A stretch of 64,000 bases of DNA from Defluviitaleaceae bacterium (GCA_009779835.1 WRBD01000005.1:29379-93378); one strand, 5' to 3'. Positions 52,770-63,496 are shown, numbered from the stretch's first letter. The notes: generated by a model not told the origin, from the letters alone. Program-made: numbers and translations.

Positions 52770-53555
52770 TTATTCAGAAGCAATGATAATACTACCCAAT
52801 ACTCCGCTATCATTGTTCGGAAGTAAAATATCTCTGGCAACGCCGTCTGCGTTAGTTGGTGGAAGATAACCGCGAACACCTGCAAAGGCAATCGTTATAG
52901 GGTTTGTTTTCCAAATATCGGCGTTTTCTGATACCCTAAACGTGTAAATCAGAAGGTCGCTTTCCAATTCTTTGAAATCCTCTATATCGAAAAATGCGAC
53001 ATACGCGAAATTCGAACCAACAATTGGTGTTATTGCGCCTGTGTCCGGGTCATATCCCGGCAGGTATATTCCGGTCATGCCTTGGAATCCGGGTACTGAA
53101 ATATGTGTCAACTCAAGTCCTTCCGGCACATAAACTCGTACTCCCATACTTGCAAAACCAGTGTTGCCTTCAATACGGAGGCTCATTTCAAAAGAATCGC
53201 CCGGCGCAAATGTACCGATTACATCTAAGTTCGAGAAATAATCAAGTAAATTTTGCGCTACGTCAATTTCATTTTGAAACGCATCATACGATTCCTGTGA
53301 AACCCAAAATTCGGTAGTGTGTACATCTGTGCCGTCCGTTGATACGTGCGTTTCTTCAAGTAAGGCTATCGCTTCGAAAATAAGCGTCTCGAAACCACTT
53401 GTGTCAAGACCGGGGGAATGAACATTGTTAAACGAAACATGTATTCGACCGTTTTCGCCTGTCGCTGTTGGCTGCGCTTGAGTCACAATCAGCGCAAGGG
53501 ATACGACAAGCGCAACCAACGTAACGAAAGCTATTGAGCATTTTTTACACACCAT
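52770..53555 (-). CDS. Exported cohesin-like protein, paralog B
   Basis: A 261-residue secreted protein: signal peptide ~1-28, then a FIVAR-like helical segment with VSTDGTDVHTTEFWVSQESY (~75-110), then a cohesin-like sandwich (SFEMSLRIEGNTGFASMGVRVY ... SDLLIYTFRVSE ... GVLGSIII). Same layout as paralog A at 25940, with strong local identity at DGTDV, IEGNTGFA and the closing strands. ATG 53555 follows AAGGGG; the in-frame GTG at 53561 overlaps it. It starts 11 bases after the giant gene's stop, so they are one operon. Confidence 0.65.
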   Translation of the reverse strand: MVCKKCSIAFVTLVALVVSLALIVTQAQPTATGENGRIHVSFNNVHSPGLDTSGFETLIFEAIALLEETHVSTDGTDVHTTEFWVSQESYDAFQNEIDVAQNLLDYFSNLDVIGTFAPGDSFEMSLRIEGNTGFASMGVRVYVPEGLELTHISVPGFQGMTGIYLPGYDPDTGAITPIVGSNFAYVAFFDIEDFKELESDLLIYTFRVSENADIWKTNPITIAFAGVRGYLPPTNADGVARDILLPNNDSGVLGSIIIASE

Positions 53556-53566
53556 TTTCACGCCCC

Positions 53567-56500
53567 TTAAGTTTGCGAAATTGGGTATTCGCCCAAAACA
53601 ATATCGTGTCCTGCGAGGTATCGTGCAATCATGACAGCATCAACAAGACGGACATGTCCTAATTCACGGGAACCGGGGGTAACTATTCCGGCGGATATAT
53701 CGAAATCAACTACACCGGGCAAAAGGTGCAAATCTTGATGCCCGACAATATATCGTGCAATTAAGGTTGCATCGAAAAAGGTAAGTTGCGCTCCGCCGCT
53801 GACACTTCCCAGTAGCCGTGAAGAAACGATTTTAACATGACCGTTTGTAATTATGAAATCCAATGCTCTGCCATTGCTATCAGCCGGAGGTTCATTTCCA
53901 TTCTTGCCTGCAAAGGTCACATTTAATGGCAATGTGCTGACCGCCACGTTCTGGTCAATCTCAAATGTTAGCGTAAGCAATATACTATCAGAGGTATAAT
54001 TAATGGAACGAAACCAAGCAAAATAAACATCTCCGGTTAATCCGCCGGGAATACGCTCACCGGGAATTGTATTTTGTGGGTTTGCATAATAACCATGTTG
54101 CGGCGGTGTGAAGTCATTGCGAAGATTTTCGGGAATATCGTATTGCACCAAAGTTAAACCTTCGGGGATGGTTACTCTTAGCGGAAGAGAAGCAAAACCG
54201 GGATTATTTGTTAATCTAATTTGAACCGTTACTTCGCTTCCAGCACTTGCAGAAACGGTTGTTACATCCAACACTGCGTCTGTAGAAGATGAAGAATCAA
54301 CGACAATTACTGAACCGTTTGTAACATTTACAGGATTTGATGTTGTTGAAAAAGCCGACAAAGCAATAGAATTACTTAGCGTGAACGACGACGTTGTTCC
54401 AATTTCTGCACTTTCATCAACGCGGAATCGAACTGTTACGAGTTCACCTTCGTTACGTGTATTTTCCAACGGATTTGCTGTAGCGAATATAAATATGAGT
54501 GGGTTTGACGTTAGAGGTGGGGAAATCGGAAGCGGAATTGTTCCACCTGCTGTAATGCTTACGGGTTGGAAAATTTCTGAATTGAAATTTAATTGCGTTT
54601 CTAGGCTAACCAAGTTAGGATTTTCGTCCAAATTGATTACAACATCCACGTACCCACCCGGTTCGGCAGAGACGTTTGAAACGGAGAGTCTAACAGGGTT
54701 GGCTTGTGTGCTACTTTCAACATTCACGCGACCGTATTCCGCTTCAACAGTTCTCATTGCGAAAAATGCACCCATTGCGATGTTTCCTGAAAGGGTAAGT
54801 GGAACTGTATTCGCTGTTACGTCATCTTTGATTCTAAAGCGAACTGTTGCAAGTCTTCCCGATTGATAATTATTTTCTAGCGGGTTTGCTGTTGCGAATA
54901 TAAGAATCAAAGGATTTCCACCAAGTGGTGGAGGAACAGGAAGAGGTATTGCGCCTTCACCAGTAACACTTACAGGTTCCAAAGTATCAGAGCAGAAATT
55001 AAGATGCATTTCCAAGTTTACAAGTCCGGGATTCCCATCCAGTGAAATAACCACATCAACATATTCGCCGGGTGTGCCAGTGACATCTCCTATTGAAACT
55101 TGAACAGCGTCAGAAAACGGTGTTATTGTCGATTCAATTGAAAGCGCAGCAGGTGATGGTAAGGCTACTTGGAATAAATCAAGTTCCTCAAATTCCACAG
55201 ATTGGGACTCCGATATGACAGATTGAGTTTCAATTGAAAGTGCTGAAGGTGACGAAAAATCTACAAAAAATACAGAGAGTATCTCAACTTCCGCAGCTTG
55301 AATTCCTAATGCGGCAGGTTGACCAACAGGCAATGTCGGATGTCCGACTGCGTGCATATTAATCATTAAAGCGTCAATTGAATTTATCACACCATCTCCG
55401 TTGACATCAGCCGCAAGTCTAAATATCACAGGGTCAATTCCCGGTGGGAAATACGGCGGAGCAAACGAGCGATGACCTACAGCGTATGTTCTTACCAAGA
55501 GAGCGTCTATAGAATTTATTACGCCATCGTTGTTGACATCGCCTAATAGAACAGTGGTAGCATTCTCCGTCCATCTCGCCCAGTAGGTTGTGTTTGCACT
55601 TGGAACAGTAGTTGTCGTGGAAATTTGTGTTCCACCAGTTTCGGTAGTGAACCATCCATCGAATATCCAACCTGTACGTGTCGGTGTCGGCAACGTACCT
55701 AAAGCAGAACCGGGCATTAAGCTAGACGTTGTCGTGGAAACAGTACCGCCGTTAGCATTCCATGTGATTGTAACGGCATTATCCGTCCATCTCGCCCAAT
55801 AGGTTGTATTCGCGCTTGGAACGGTAGTTGTAGTGGAAATTTGCGTTCCTCCAGTTTCGTCAGTAAACCATCCACCAAATGTCCATCCTGTACGTGTCGG
55901 TATTGGCAACGCACCAAAAGCAGAATTGGGTATTAAGTCAGACGTTGTGGGAGAAACAGAACCGCCGTTTGCATCCCATGTGATAGTTATGGGGGTTTGC
56001 ACCCATCTCGCCCAATAGGTTGTGTTTGCACTTGGAACAGTGTATGAAATTTGCGTTCCTGCGGATACATCGGTAAACCACCCTGCAAATGTCCATCCTG
56101 TACGTGTCGGCGTTGGCAACGTGCCGAAAGCCGAACCGGGTATCAAGCTAGACGTTGTTGGCGAAACCGAGCCGCCATTTGCATTCCATGTGATGGTCAC
56201 GGGGCTTTGCATCCAAATTGCCCAATAAGTTATGTTGCTACTTGGTACAATGCTTGTAGTAGAAATTTGCACTTCAGCGGACACATCGGTAAACCATCCA
56301 ACAAATGTCCATCCTGTGAGCGTTGGTGTCGGCAATGTGCCGATAGCAGTTCCGGGTATCAAGCTAGAAGTTGCTACGTCAACAGAACCACCGTTAGCAT
56401 TCCATATGATGGTAACAGGGTTTTGCGCAGTCCTAATATTTGCACTTGTGTTGGATTCTAAAGAATGTTGGTGCGTGTTTGTGTTAATCGCCGCAAAGCG

Positions 56501-59500
56501 CGCTTGCACTTGATAATCAGTGTTGGCATCAAGTTCTGTAAACGTATTACTGTTCTGCCATCCACTCCATGTCCCAGTTAAGCCTGTGCGTATTCTTAAT
56601 TGAATTGACCAACCTGCAGGTGCGGCAGTCGTATTGACTGACAAAGAATCTGACGTTGGCGTTCCACTGACAACACGTTGCGCAGGTGCATTTGTTGTGT
56701 GGAATGCTGTTCGCATATTCACACTTGCGGTGGATTCTGCGGAATGTTGGTGCGTAGCTGTGTTATTCGCCGTAAACCTCGCCTGCACTTGATAATCAGT
56801 GTTTGCGGCAAGACCTGTAAACGTATTACTGTTCTGCCATCCACCCCATGAATCTACATGGTCGGCTCTGATTCTGTATTGCGTTGTCCAACCCGCAGGA
56901 GCGGTAGTCGAATTGACCGTCAAAGAGTTTACAGTTGGTGTTCCGCTAACTACACGCTGTGCAGGTGGATTTGTTGTTTGAATTGCCGGGTCTGTGTAAA
57001 ACAAACCAAAATCATCTGTTGTAGTAAACCAACCATCGGTAGTTTCCGCATATAGTTCATAATAGTATCCAGTGTTTGGAGAAAGTCCCGTTAGGTCAGC
57101 TACCCAGTTTGCACCAATCCGTGAAGCTAACACACGCCTGTTCAAATTGCGTTCAGAAGTGCCATAACGAAACTCCACAAAATCAATTGTCCCATCTGTA
57201 AATACTCGTCCAGACAACCGTGCTGAGTTGCTTGTAATGTTTTGCGCCCAGTCACCTTCCCACCATAAATACGATGTTCTTGCGCCAGTGTGAACCTCAA
57301 AAGATACCCATCCACTACTGGTATAGCCGGGAGCATTACCGAATGCTCTTACGTATATATTGTACCATCCATTTGTATTTGGTGTAAAATTGAAAGTGCT
57401 ACTCGTTACACGACCGCTAGACCAAGCATGACCCACCTCGCCCGACCATTGATTTGTATTTGGATTCCAACCTCTCCACGCAGAGCCAGTATCTCTTTGA
57501 ATTAACACTTCATATTCTGTGGCGTTAGCAGTAGCAAACGAAAATGTGATTCGAGTGCCGGGAGCATTATTTGCCCGATTTATTTGAATAGAAGGACGAG
57601 AAGGTAGAGTACCTCCAGTCTGTGTCCATTGTGCAGTAAATGTCATTGCGTTATTTACTACACGCGCTCCAACTTGAGCCCTAGTTTGATTTGTCGTTTC
57701 AGCGGGAGTTGGAGCCGTCCTGCGCCAACCATCAAATGTGTGATTAGTACGAGTTGGTATTGGTACATTCGTTGAGCCAATGGTAGCTCCTTGAGTGATT
57801 GTGCGCGTAACGTTTGCCGTAGAACCACTAACATTTCCGCCGTTCAAATTGAAAGTAACAGTATGCGTGGGAGTGGTGGTCGTTGACGTAGTAAAGAATA
57901 GTGTTTGACCCATGCTCCAACCTTCGGTATTTTGTGCAACAATCCTATAGTAAATACGTGTTCCGGTGGGAAGACCATTCAGCGTTGCAGAGAATGTTAC
58001 ATTTGATGAATCGGCACGTAATGTTTCATTTGGCCATACCGAAGTTACGTTTCTGCCGTTTTCAACATCGGTGCGATTAAGCCCCCATTCAAATAGCAGG
58101 TTTTGCATAGATGCTCCGCCATTTCGGTCTAAGTGACCTTCTATTCGAACGCCGTTTACTGGTTGTGTTGCGGGGGCTATTTGTATTGTTCTGACTTCGG
58201 GGCGAGTGAGTCCTCCTCCAGTCTGTGTCCATTGCGCTGTAAACGTCATTGCATTATTTACTACACGCGCTCCTACTTGTGCCCTAGTTTGATTTGTCGT
58301 TTCAGCTGGAGTTGGGGCAGTTCTACGCCAACCATCAAAGGTATGGTTAGCACGAGTTGGTATTGGTACATTTGTTTCGCCAATAGTAGTTCCTTGATTA
58401 ATCGAGCGCGTAACATTTGCTGTAGAACCACTAACATTACCACCGTTCAGATTGAAGGTAACAGTATGCGTGGGAGGGGGAGTCGTTCCCGTATCGAAAA
58501 ATAAAGTTGACCCATGACTCCAACCTACGGTGTTTTGTGCCACAACTCTGTAATAAATACGAGTACCCGCAGGAAGTCCGTTCAGCGTTGCAGTAAATAA
58601 TGAACTGTTACCAGAGTCGGGGCGTAATGTTTCGCGAGGCCATACGGGCGTACCATTACCATTCTCAACAACAGAGCGGCTAGTTCCCCATTCGAATAGC
58701 AGATTTGTCATATTTGCGCCGCCGTTTCGAACCAACGTACCACCTATTATTACGCCGCTTGTAGGGTTATTGGTTGAAGGGTCTCTTTGTACTGTAATAA
58801 CTTCAGGACGCGTAAGGGGTGGAGGCGTTGGCGTAGTTCCTGCTGTAGTAAAAAATAGTGTTGCCCCATGACTCCAACCTACGGTGTTTTGTGCCACAAC
58901 TCGATAGTAAATACGCGTCCCAGCGGGAAGTCCGTTCAGCGTTGCAGTAAACAAAGAACTGTTGCCCGAATCGGGACGCAATGTTTCACGAGGCCATACA
59001 GAGGTGCCACCACCATTCTCAACAACAGAGCGGCTAGTTCCCCATTCGAACAGCAGATTTGTCATATTTGCTCCACCATTGCGAACCAATGTACCGCCGA
59101 TTATTACGCCGTTTGTAGGGTTGTCGGTTGCAGGGCTTCTTTGCACTGTAATAACTTCGGGGCGTGTGAGTATGTTTCCACCACCTACATAGGCGGGTCT
59201 AAACCAACCCCTAAAAACAGTTGTCCCCCAACTTGGACTAGTCCGCCAATTCCACGTTTGTCTCCGTACACCCTCTACTCCTGTCCCAGCCTGCTCATTT
59301 CCACCAATAGTCGTGACATTATCCCCATTAACAGCAACAACTATATTTACATGTGCATTATTATGCCATCCTATATTTGCATTATTGCTCCAAATTGGAA
59401 TATCTCCTATTTGGGGAGGGTTGCCCGGAGCTATCATTCTGCCGTTATCATGAGCAAACTGCCACATTTCGTGTACGCCTGCACCACTAGTTTTTGGAAC

Positions 59501-60211
59501 GATAGTATTAGAAACACCCGCTGCATCTGCCACGTACCACACAAACATAACACACCAAGCAGCACTCGTACCCCACGCACGTGTATATTTGTTAGGACGT
59601 ACAAGTGAACCGCCATGCTCATTAAATTCGCGATTTGCAATCTCCACCACACGCTGTGCTGTACCTGCTACAGTTGACATCGGTTCTATATCTATCTCGA
59701 ATGGTTCAAACAAATCAGTTCCTATATCAATGACTTTTAAAGTTAAAAGCGTACCCCAGCATTGTGTAAACTCAATGCCATTTACGCTGTAGACGATAAC
59801 AACGCTATAATCACCTGCGTCTGTAGGATGGGCATTTTCGAATGAATGCGCAATAATGTAATCGTCAATGTTGCTTGGGAAGACATTTCCTCCAACTTCC
59901 AAACCATCTCGCAAGATGCTGTATCTCTGTAAAGACACAAAATCTTGAGTGTTATTGACTGCAACAGTAAATTCAAACATATGAACGCTATCACCAATTG
60001 ATACTCCTATGGTGCGAGGTGAAAATGCTTCCACGAAAATATGCTCATTGCCCATGCACTTCATTGGGGAAGACAGTTCATTAACAAAATCATTGAATAA
60101 CACATCTTTTTCAATACCATCGCTAAATGCCGTTGTTGGTGTAACGACAAAAATACTTGATACCATTAAAAACGCCAAGAAAATTGCTAAAAGCCTCCTT
60201 GATTTTTTCAT
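53567..60211 (-). CDS. Giant secreted CHAP/Fn3/InlB/dockerin/cohesin protein
   Basis: A 2214-residue protein. Signal peptide ~1-30. Ig-like region ~60-165. CHAP amidase ~185-345 with Cys220 in AWCVMFVW and His in NNAHVNIVV. Three ~95-residue Fn3-like repeats starting RPEVITVQR or RPEVRTIQI, alternating with InlB-type repeats (~350-900). More Fn3-like modules (~900-1240), then four InlB B-repeats (WNANGGSV...GWFTD, ~1255-1545). Dockerin pair at ~1550-1622 (GDVNNDGVINSIDALLV, DVNGDGVINSIDALMI). Three cohesin-like modules (~1700-1830, 1840-1975, 1980-2130). A degenerate dockerin-like end (TFFDATLIARYIVGHQDL, LVDAVMIARYLAGHDIV). It could hydrolyse peptidoglycan and scaffold partners. AAAGGGG site 6 bases before ATG. 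Confidence 0.85.
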   Translation of the reverse strand: MKKSRRLLAIFLAFLMVSSIFVVTPTTAFSDGIEKDVLFNDFVNELSSPMKCMGNEHIFVEAFSPRTIGVSIGDSVHMFEFTVAVNNTQDFVSLQRYSILRDGLEVGGNVFPSNIDDYIIAHSFENAHPTDAGDYSVVIVYSVNGIEFTQCWGTLLTLKVIDIGTDLFEPFEIDIEPMSTVAGTAQRVVEIANREFNEHGGSLVRPNKYTRAWGTSAAWCVMFVWYVADAAGVSNTIVPKTSGAGVHEMWQFAHDNGRMIAPGNPPQIGDIPIWSNNANIGWHNNAHVNIVVAVNGDNVTTIGGNEQAGTGVEGVRRQTWNWRTSPSWGTTVFRGWFRPAYVGGGNILTRPEVITVQRSPATDNPTNGVIIGGTLVRNGGANMTNLLFEWGTSRSVVENGGGTSVWPRETLRPDSGNSSLFTATLNGLPAGTRIYYRVVAQNTVGWSHGATLFFTTAGTTPTPPPLTRPEVITVQRDPSTNNPTSGVIIGGTLVRNGGANMTNLLFEWGTSRSVVENGNGTPVWPRETLRPDSGNSSLFTATLNGLPAGTRIYYRVVAQNTVGWSHGSTLFFDTGTTPPPTHTVTFNLNGGNVSGSTANVTRSINQGTTIGETNVPIPTRANHTFDGWRRTAPTPAETTNQTRAQVGARVVNNAMTFTAQWTQTGGGLTRPEVRTIQIAPATQPVNGVRIEGHLDRNGGASMQNLLFEWGLNRTDVENGRNVTSVWPNETLRADSSNVTFSATLNGLPTGTRIYYRIVAQNTEGWSMGQTLFFTTSTTTTPTHTVTFNLNGGNVSGSTANVTRTITQGATIGSTNVPIPTRTNHTFDGWRRTAPTPAETTNQTRAQVGARVVNNAMTFTAQWTQTGGTLPSRPSIQINRANNAPGTRITFSFATANATEYEVLIQRDTGSAWRGWNPNTNQWSGEVGHAWSSGRVTSSTFNFTPNTNGWYNIYVRAFGNAPGYTSSGWVSFEVHTGARTSYLWWEGDWAQNITSNSARLSGRVFTDGTIDFVEFRYGTSERNLNRRVLASRIGANWVADLTGLSPNTGYYYELYAETTDGWFTTTDDFGLFYTDPAIQTTNPPAQRVVSGTPTVNSLTVNSTTAPAGWTTQYRIRADHVDSWGGWQNSNTFTGLAANTDYQVQARFTANNTATHQHSAESTASVNMRTAFHTTNAPAQRVVSGTPTSDSLSVNTTAAPAGWSIQLRIRTGLTGTWSGWQNSNTFTELDANTDYQVQARFAAINTNTHQHSLESNTSANIRTAQNPVTIIWNANGGSVDVATSSLIPGTAIGTLPTPTLTGWTFVGWFTDVSAEVQISTTSIVPSSNITYWAIWMQSPVTITWNANGGSVSPTTSSLIPGSAFGTLPTPTRTGWTFAGWFTDVSAGTQISYTVPSANTTYWARWVQTPITITWDANGGSVSPTTSDLIPNSAFGALPIPTRTGWTFGGWFTDETGGTQISTTTTVPSANTTYWARWTDNAVTITWNANGGTVSTTTSSLMPGSALGTLPTPTRTGWIFDGWFTTETGGTQISTTTTVPSANTTYWARWTENATTVLLGDVNNDGVINSIDALLVRTYAVGHRSFAPPYFPPGIDPVIFRLAADVNGDGVINSIDALMINMHAVGHPTLPVGQPAALGIQAAEVEILSVFFVDFSSPSALSIETQSVISESQSVEFEELDLFQVALPSPAALSIESTITPFSDAVQVSIGDVTGTPGEYVDVVISLDGNPGLVNLEMHLNFCSDTLEPVSVTGEGAIPLPVPPPLGGNPLILIFATANPLENNYQSGRLATVRFRIKDDVTANTVPLTLSGNIAMGAFFAMRTVEAEYGRVNVESSTQANPVRLSVSNVSAEPGGYVDVVINLDENPNLVSLETQLNFNSEIFQPVSITAGGTIPLPISPPLTSNPLIFIFATANPLENTRNEGELVTVRFRVDESAEIGTTSSFTLSNSIALSAFSTTSNPVNVTNGSVIVVDSSSSTDAVLDVTTVSASAGSEVTVQIRLTNNPGFASLPLRVTIPEGLTLVQYDIPENLRNDFTPPQHGYYANPQNTIPGERIPGGLTGDVYFAWFRSINYTSDSILLTLTFEIDQNVAVSTLPLNVTFAGKNGNEPPADSNGRALDFIITNGHVKIVSSRLLGSVSGGAQLTFFDATLIARYIVGHQDLHLLPGVVDFDISAGIVTPGSRELGHVRLVDAVMIARYLAGHDIVLGEYPISQT

Positions 60212-60484
60212 TGTAATTCCCCTTTCTGCCGATTTCGGCGAAATAAATTTTGATAAGTTGTCAAAGAGTCACACAAATAACAGACTACGCATTTGCAATG
60301 CGAACACAATTAAGCCATGTCATGCAGAATGCCAAATGCAATTTACTTAAAATCACACCCTTCTTTTTTTTTCGAGAATCTACACTAGCCAAACGCTCAA
60401 CAGACCCTCAATTTTTGTTTCACGTTTATACCATAGCCATAAGTGGCTAGCTATTACTTATCGAATAAGAATCTGCGTTTTGTT

Positions 60485-61592
60485 ATGGAAAATCATGCAC
60501 ATATAAAATTTCAATTGAAAATAAAGCAGACTAATATAAGCAATCTTTCTTCGGAAGATATGGATACGATTATGTATGAAATCATAAAGTTAATTGGCTC
60601 TGAAAAAAATGCTCTTTTGGAAATTGAAACAATACTCAAAATATACAACGACGGCAAAAACGAGTTACCTCAATCAAAGACATTGGAAGGTGCGCCTTCA
60701 AAACTTGTTTTCTCCAGCGACTCTCTTATTAAGCCGTTCATGGAACAAGCAAGCAGCGATAAAGGTTTTAACATACATTGCTCAGAGAAAATGGGTCCAT
60801 TTCCTGAAGATACTTATTGAAGGACTTCGCTCGGGATATATTGGAACGCGTATTAATATGGAACAGGGTGTTGCTAATCATATATTGACCGGGAGAAAGA
60901 AACGTTGGGGAGGCAGCGTACATATTCCAGAGGAAGAGATCGGCGATAGTGCTAGTAATGGGGAACAAGCCAAAATATATGCTAATAGACTTACAGACAA
61001 ACATGTATATTTGCGTTGCCCCATAGAGGGCGGGAATATGCTGACAGGCTCGGATTTTGTTATTGTTGGCAAGGATTCATTATATGCAACTATGGGTCTG
61101 TATAAAGTAGATGAAGCAAAAGCTAAAGCCATGATTGGTGATGACTTCGGCATTGCCGCTGATAAAGTATATCCTGTAGAACAGCCCGGAGTATACCATC
61201 TAGATCTAGCAATGGCATTAGTAACGGGAAGAAACGTACTAATTAAAACTCCCCCCAATGAAAATCATATAAGTAATACAACGATTAACGATTTAGAAAA
61301 ACAAGGTTTTACCGTCACTTTTGACGAAGGGAAAGCTGCAGGAACAGATTTCAATTTTATTAACGGTGAATTTGTTAAGGCAGGAGATAAAACATATTTT
61401 TTAACAAATGAACCTACTACGATAAGCGAGGAAAGCAACGAAAAAAAAGAAGCATTTACCAAATTTATAAAAGATAAATTCCCTGCTATTTCAGATGTTG
61501 TGTTCATCAAAGAGGCGTATTCCCCATCAGCAAAAGCTGGGTTGGGATGCAGAGTTAAAGGTATGCCTAATAATGTTACTCTAAAAAAATGA
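60485..61592 (+). pseudogene. Guanidino-modifying (deiminase-superfamily)-like gene, frameshifted
   Basis: The first 110 codons run in one frame to a stop at 60820; the rest continues in the next frame (one extra base near 60810-60820). The joined product has IEGGNMLTG, a QPGVYHLDLAMAL motif with likely catalytic His, and a C-terminal AGLGC that could supply the nucleophilic Cys. This order fits the arginine-deiminase/DDAH fold. No signal peptide or clear ribosome site. The family call is from motif order only. Its stop overlaps the next ATG (ATGA). Confidence 0.5.
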
Positions 61593-61950
61593 TTGAAGCC
61601 GATATGGAGGCAATGCCAGTGGAAAGCCAAACCGGATTTCACCCAGCAACACCTTATACAGCTGCCAGAAAAAACGCGGAAAGATGGTTGATGAGTAGCA
61701 ATGCCGCTGAACGAAACAAGAGTAAACCTTGGGAAGTCGGGGTTTACAGTGAAGACATTCTTCATCTATTTTGGAATCATAATCAACAAATATACGATAT
61801 AATTAACGCTCTAACAGGCGGTGGCTTTTACATTGATAAAATGGTTGAGCCAATACCCCGGAAGAAATTATCAAGAGAATCCCTGTTTACAAATATGATT
61901 ATCACAAACCCGATTTTCTTATTGTCAACGCAATAAAGAGCTTCGCCTAA
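61589..61950 (+). pseudogene. SAM-dependent methyltransferase-like C-terminal fragment
   Basis: The frame gives PWEVGVYSEDILHLFWNHNQ and NALTGGGFYIDKMVEPIP, like the C-terminus of class I methyltransferases. It shifts frame near 61875, and the true end reads YKYDYHKPDFLIVNAIK to a TAA at 61948. The AdoMet-binding half is missing. A weak family assignment. Confidence 0.4.
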
Positions 61951-61966
61951 TAAGTAGAACGAAACC

Positions 61967-61980
61967 GCTACTGCAGTAGC
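61967..61980. repeat. Perfect 14-bp palindrome
   Basis: GCTACTGCAGTAGC, in the gap before the broken integrase. A further stem (AACAATTT ... AAATTGTT around CGGC-GAAA-GCCG) lies at about 62031-62070, just upstream of the integrase ribosome site. It may belong to the mobile element. Confidence 0.4.
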
Positions 61981-62082
61981 AAACCCCTAAAACCAAAAAA
62001 AATATAGTTTAATTTTTTGCGTAGCATCCAACAATTTAAGTACGGCGAAAGCCGGAAAAAATTGTTAAGGAGCGTGAGCAAA

Positions 62083-62750
62083 ATGACTAAAACCGAAATA
62101 ATACAGAAGATGGAAAGAGATTTAGAGGTACGTGGGCGAAGTCCCATGACAATAAAGGATTACAAAATAAAAGTACGAATGTATCAAGACTACTACGACA
62201 AACCCGCTAATCAGCTTGGTGAGGAAGAAATCATTAAATATCTGCATTACTTGTTGAAAGAAAAGAAAATAAACGCATCATCAGTAAACACATACAACAG
62301 TGCATTACGATTCTTGTATGGCGTAACGCTGGATATATCACTTAACTATAAAAAATTACCCCGAATGAAACAAAATCGAAGTCTGCCTCAAATTTATACA
62401 AAAGATGAAGTTCACAAAATCATAGACAGCGCAGAAACATTAATTCATAAAAGTATGCTTATGTTGGCGTATGGCTCAGGATTGCGTCTGTCTGAAATCA
62501 CAAGCCTGAAGATAACAGACATTTGGAAACTTTACGTGAATATTGGAAAGCGTATCGACCCAAGTATTGGTTGTTTGAGTTACCAAGATTAGGGGGTAAA
62601 TATCATCCTCGCACGTTGCAAGGTGCTTTCAAGTCGGCATTGTGCAAATCGGGTATAAAAAAACCGGGTACAATCCATACTTTGCGTTATCCAACCAAAA
62701 ATAAAATCCAAACCTTTAAGAGAAACGTCGGGAAATATGCATTGGCCTAA
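62083..62750 (+). pseudogene. Tyrosine recombinase/integrase, broken
   Basis: Residues ~1-165 are an N-terminal core-binding domain (GRSPMTIKDYKIKVRMYQDYYD) and the start of the catalytic domain, with the first catalytic Arg in YGSGLRLSEI. Then the frame shifts near 62530, and REYWKAYRPKYWLFE plus PGTIHTLRY follow in another frame. The second active-site box stops at HTLRY, and the Tyr nucleophile is lost. The RPKYWLF segment is common in integrases linked to IS91-like elements. AAGGAG site before ATG 62083. Confidence 0.7.
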
Positions 62751-62817
62751 GAATTAAGTTTGGATATAAATACCCGATGATATGATCTCCTAATCAAAAA
62801 TAAGGAGGCCCCCTAGT

Positions 62818-63252
62818 TTGAAAAATAAAGTCTATTGTGCTTTGTTGTTTATTAATACAATGAATGCTAAATGGACGTTTCAACAGAGGCATCTGAGACG
62901 AAGGCGAAACATCGACATTAATAAACTGCCAACATTCATGATACGAAAACAGGGATATATCCCGCAAAAAAAAGCCTATGCGAAATACTCAACAATCGAA
63001 AAGTTTTGCGGCGATGACGGTTATCGCAAATCCTTTGAAACGGCGGTTTCTGAACAGCTTGGGCTGGGCGTAGATATTTCAAAGCGCATAAAGCCTATAT
63101 TTGAAATTATGCCTAAAAGATGGATTGTTGAGCGAACACTTGGCTGGTCAAATCACTCACTCAGACTTTCAAAAAATCATGAAATCAGCATTTTCCATGA
63201 GGAAAATATGTTTATGATATCACATTTGCATACTCTGCTTAGACGTTATTGA
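62818..63252 (+). mobile_element. IS5-family transposase remnant
   Basis: Residues ~62-144 of the frame resemble the C-terminal end of IS5-group DDE transposases: DDGYRKSFETAVSEQLGLGVD, MPKRWIVERTLGWSNHSLRLSKNHE with the catalytic Glu, and a LLRRY tail. The N-terminal ~60 residues are not transposase-like, and the start is a TTG after AAGGAGG, so a foreign piece has been joined to it. Inverted ends are not evident. Confidence 0.65.
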
Positions 63253-63496
63253 CCGCCGATTCTAACATTGTTTCATCTAAAATTTTGACTGTATAGTATG
63301 TTGAAAACATAGGTAACTCTTACCATAAATTGCAGATATCTCATCTCTGCCATCAAATTATCCGAAAACCCGCTCCAACCCCATACAGATAAACAATCAT
63401 CTCATAGCGATATATTATAATCTAGATTTACGTTTGTCAATTGTTTTTTTCAGAACCCCACGACAAACGCATGAAGACACGAGTTTCGCACGAACT

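Noticed and set aside
54381..59792. Several open frames on + opposite the giant gene
   Set aside because: They mirror its repeats, and no start has a ribosome site.
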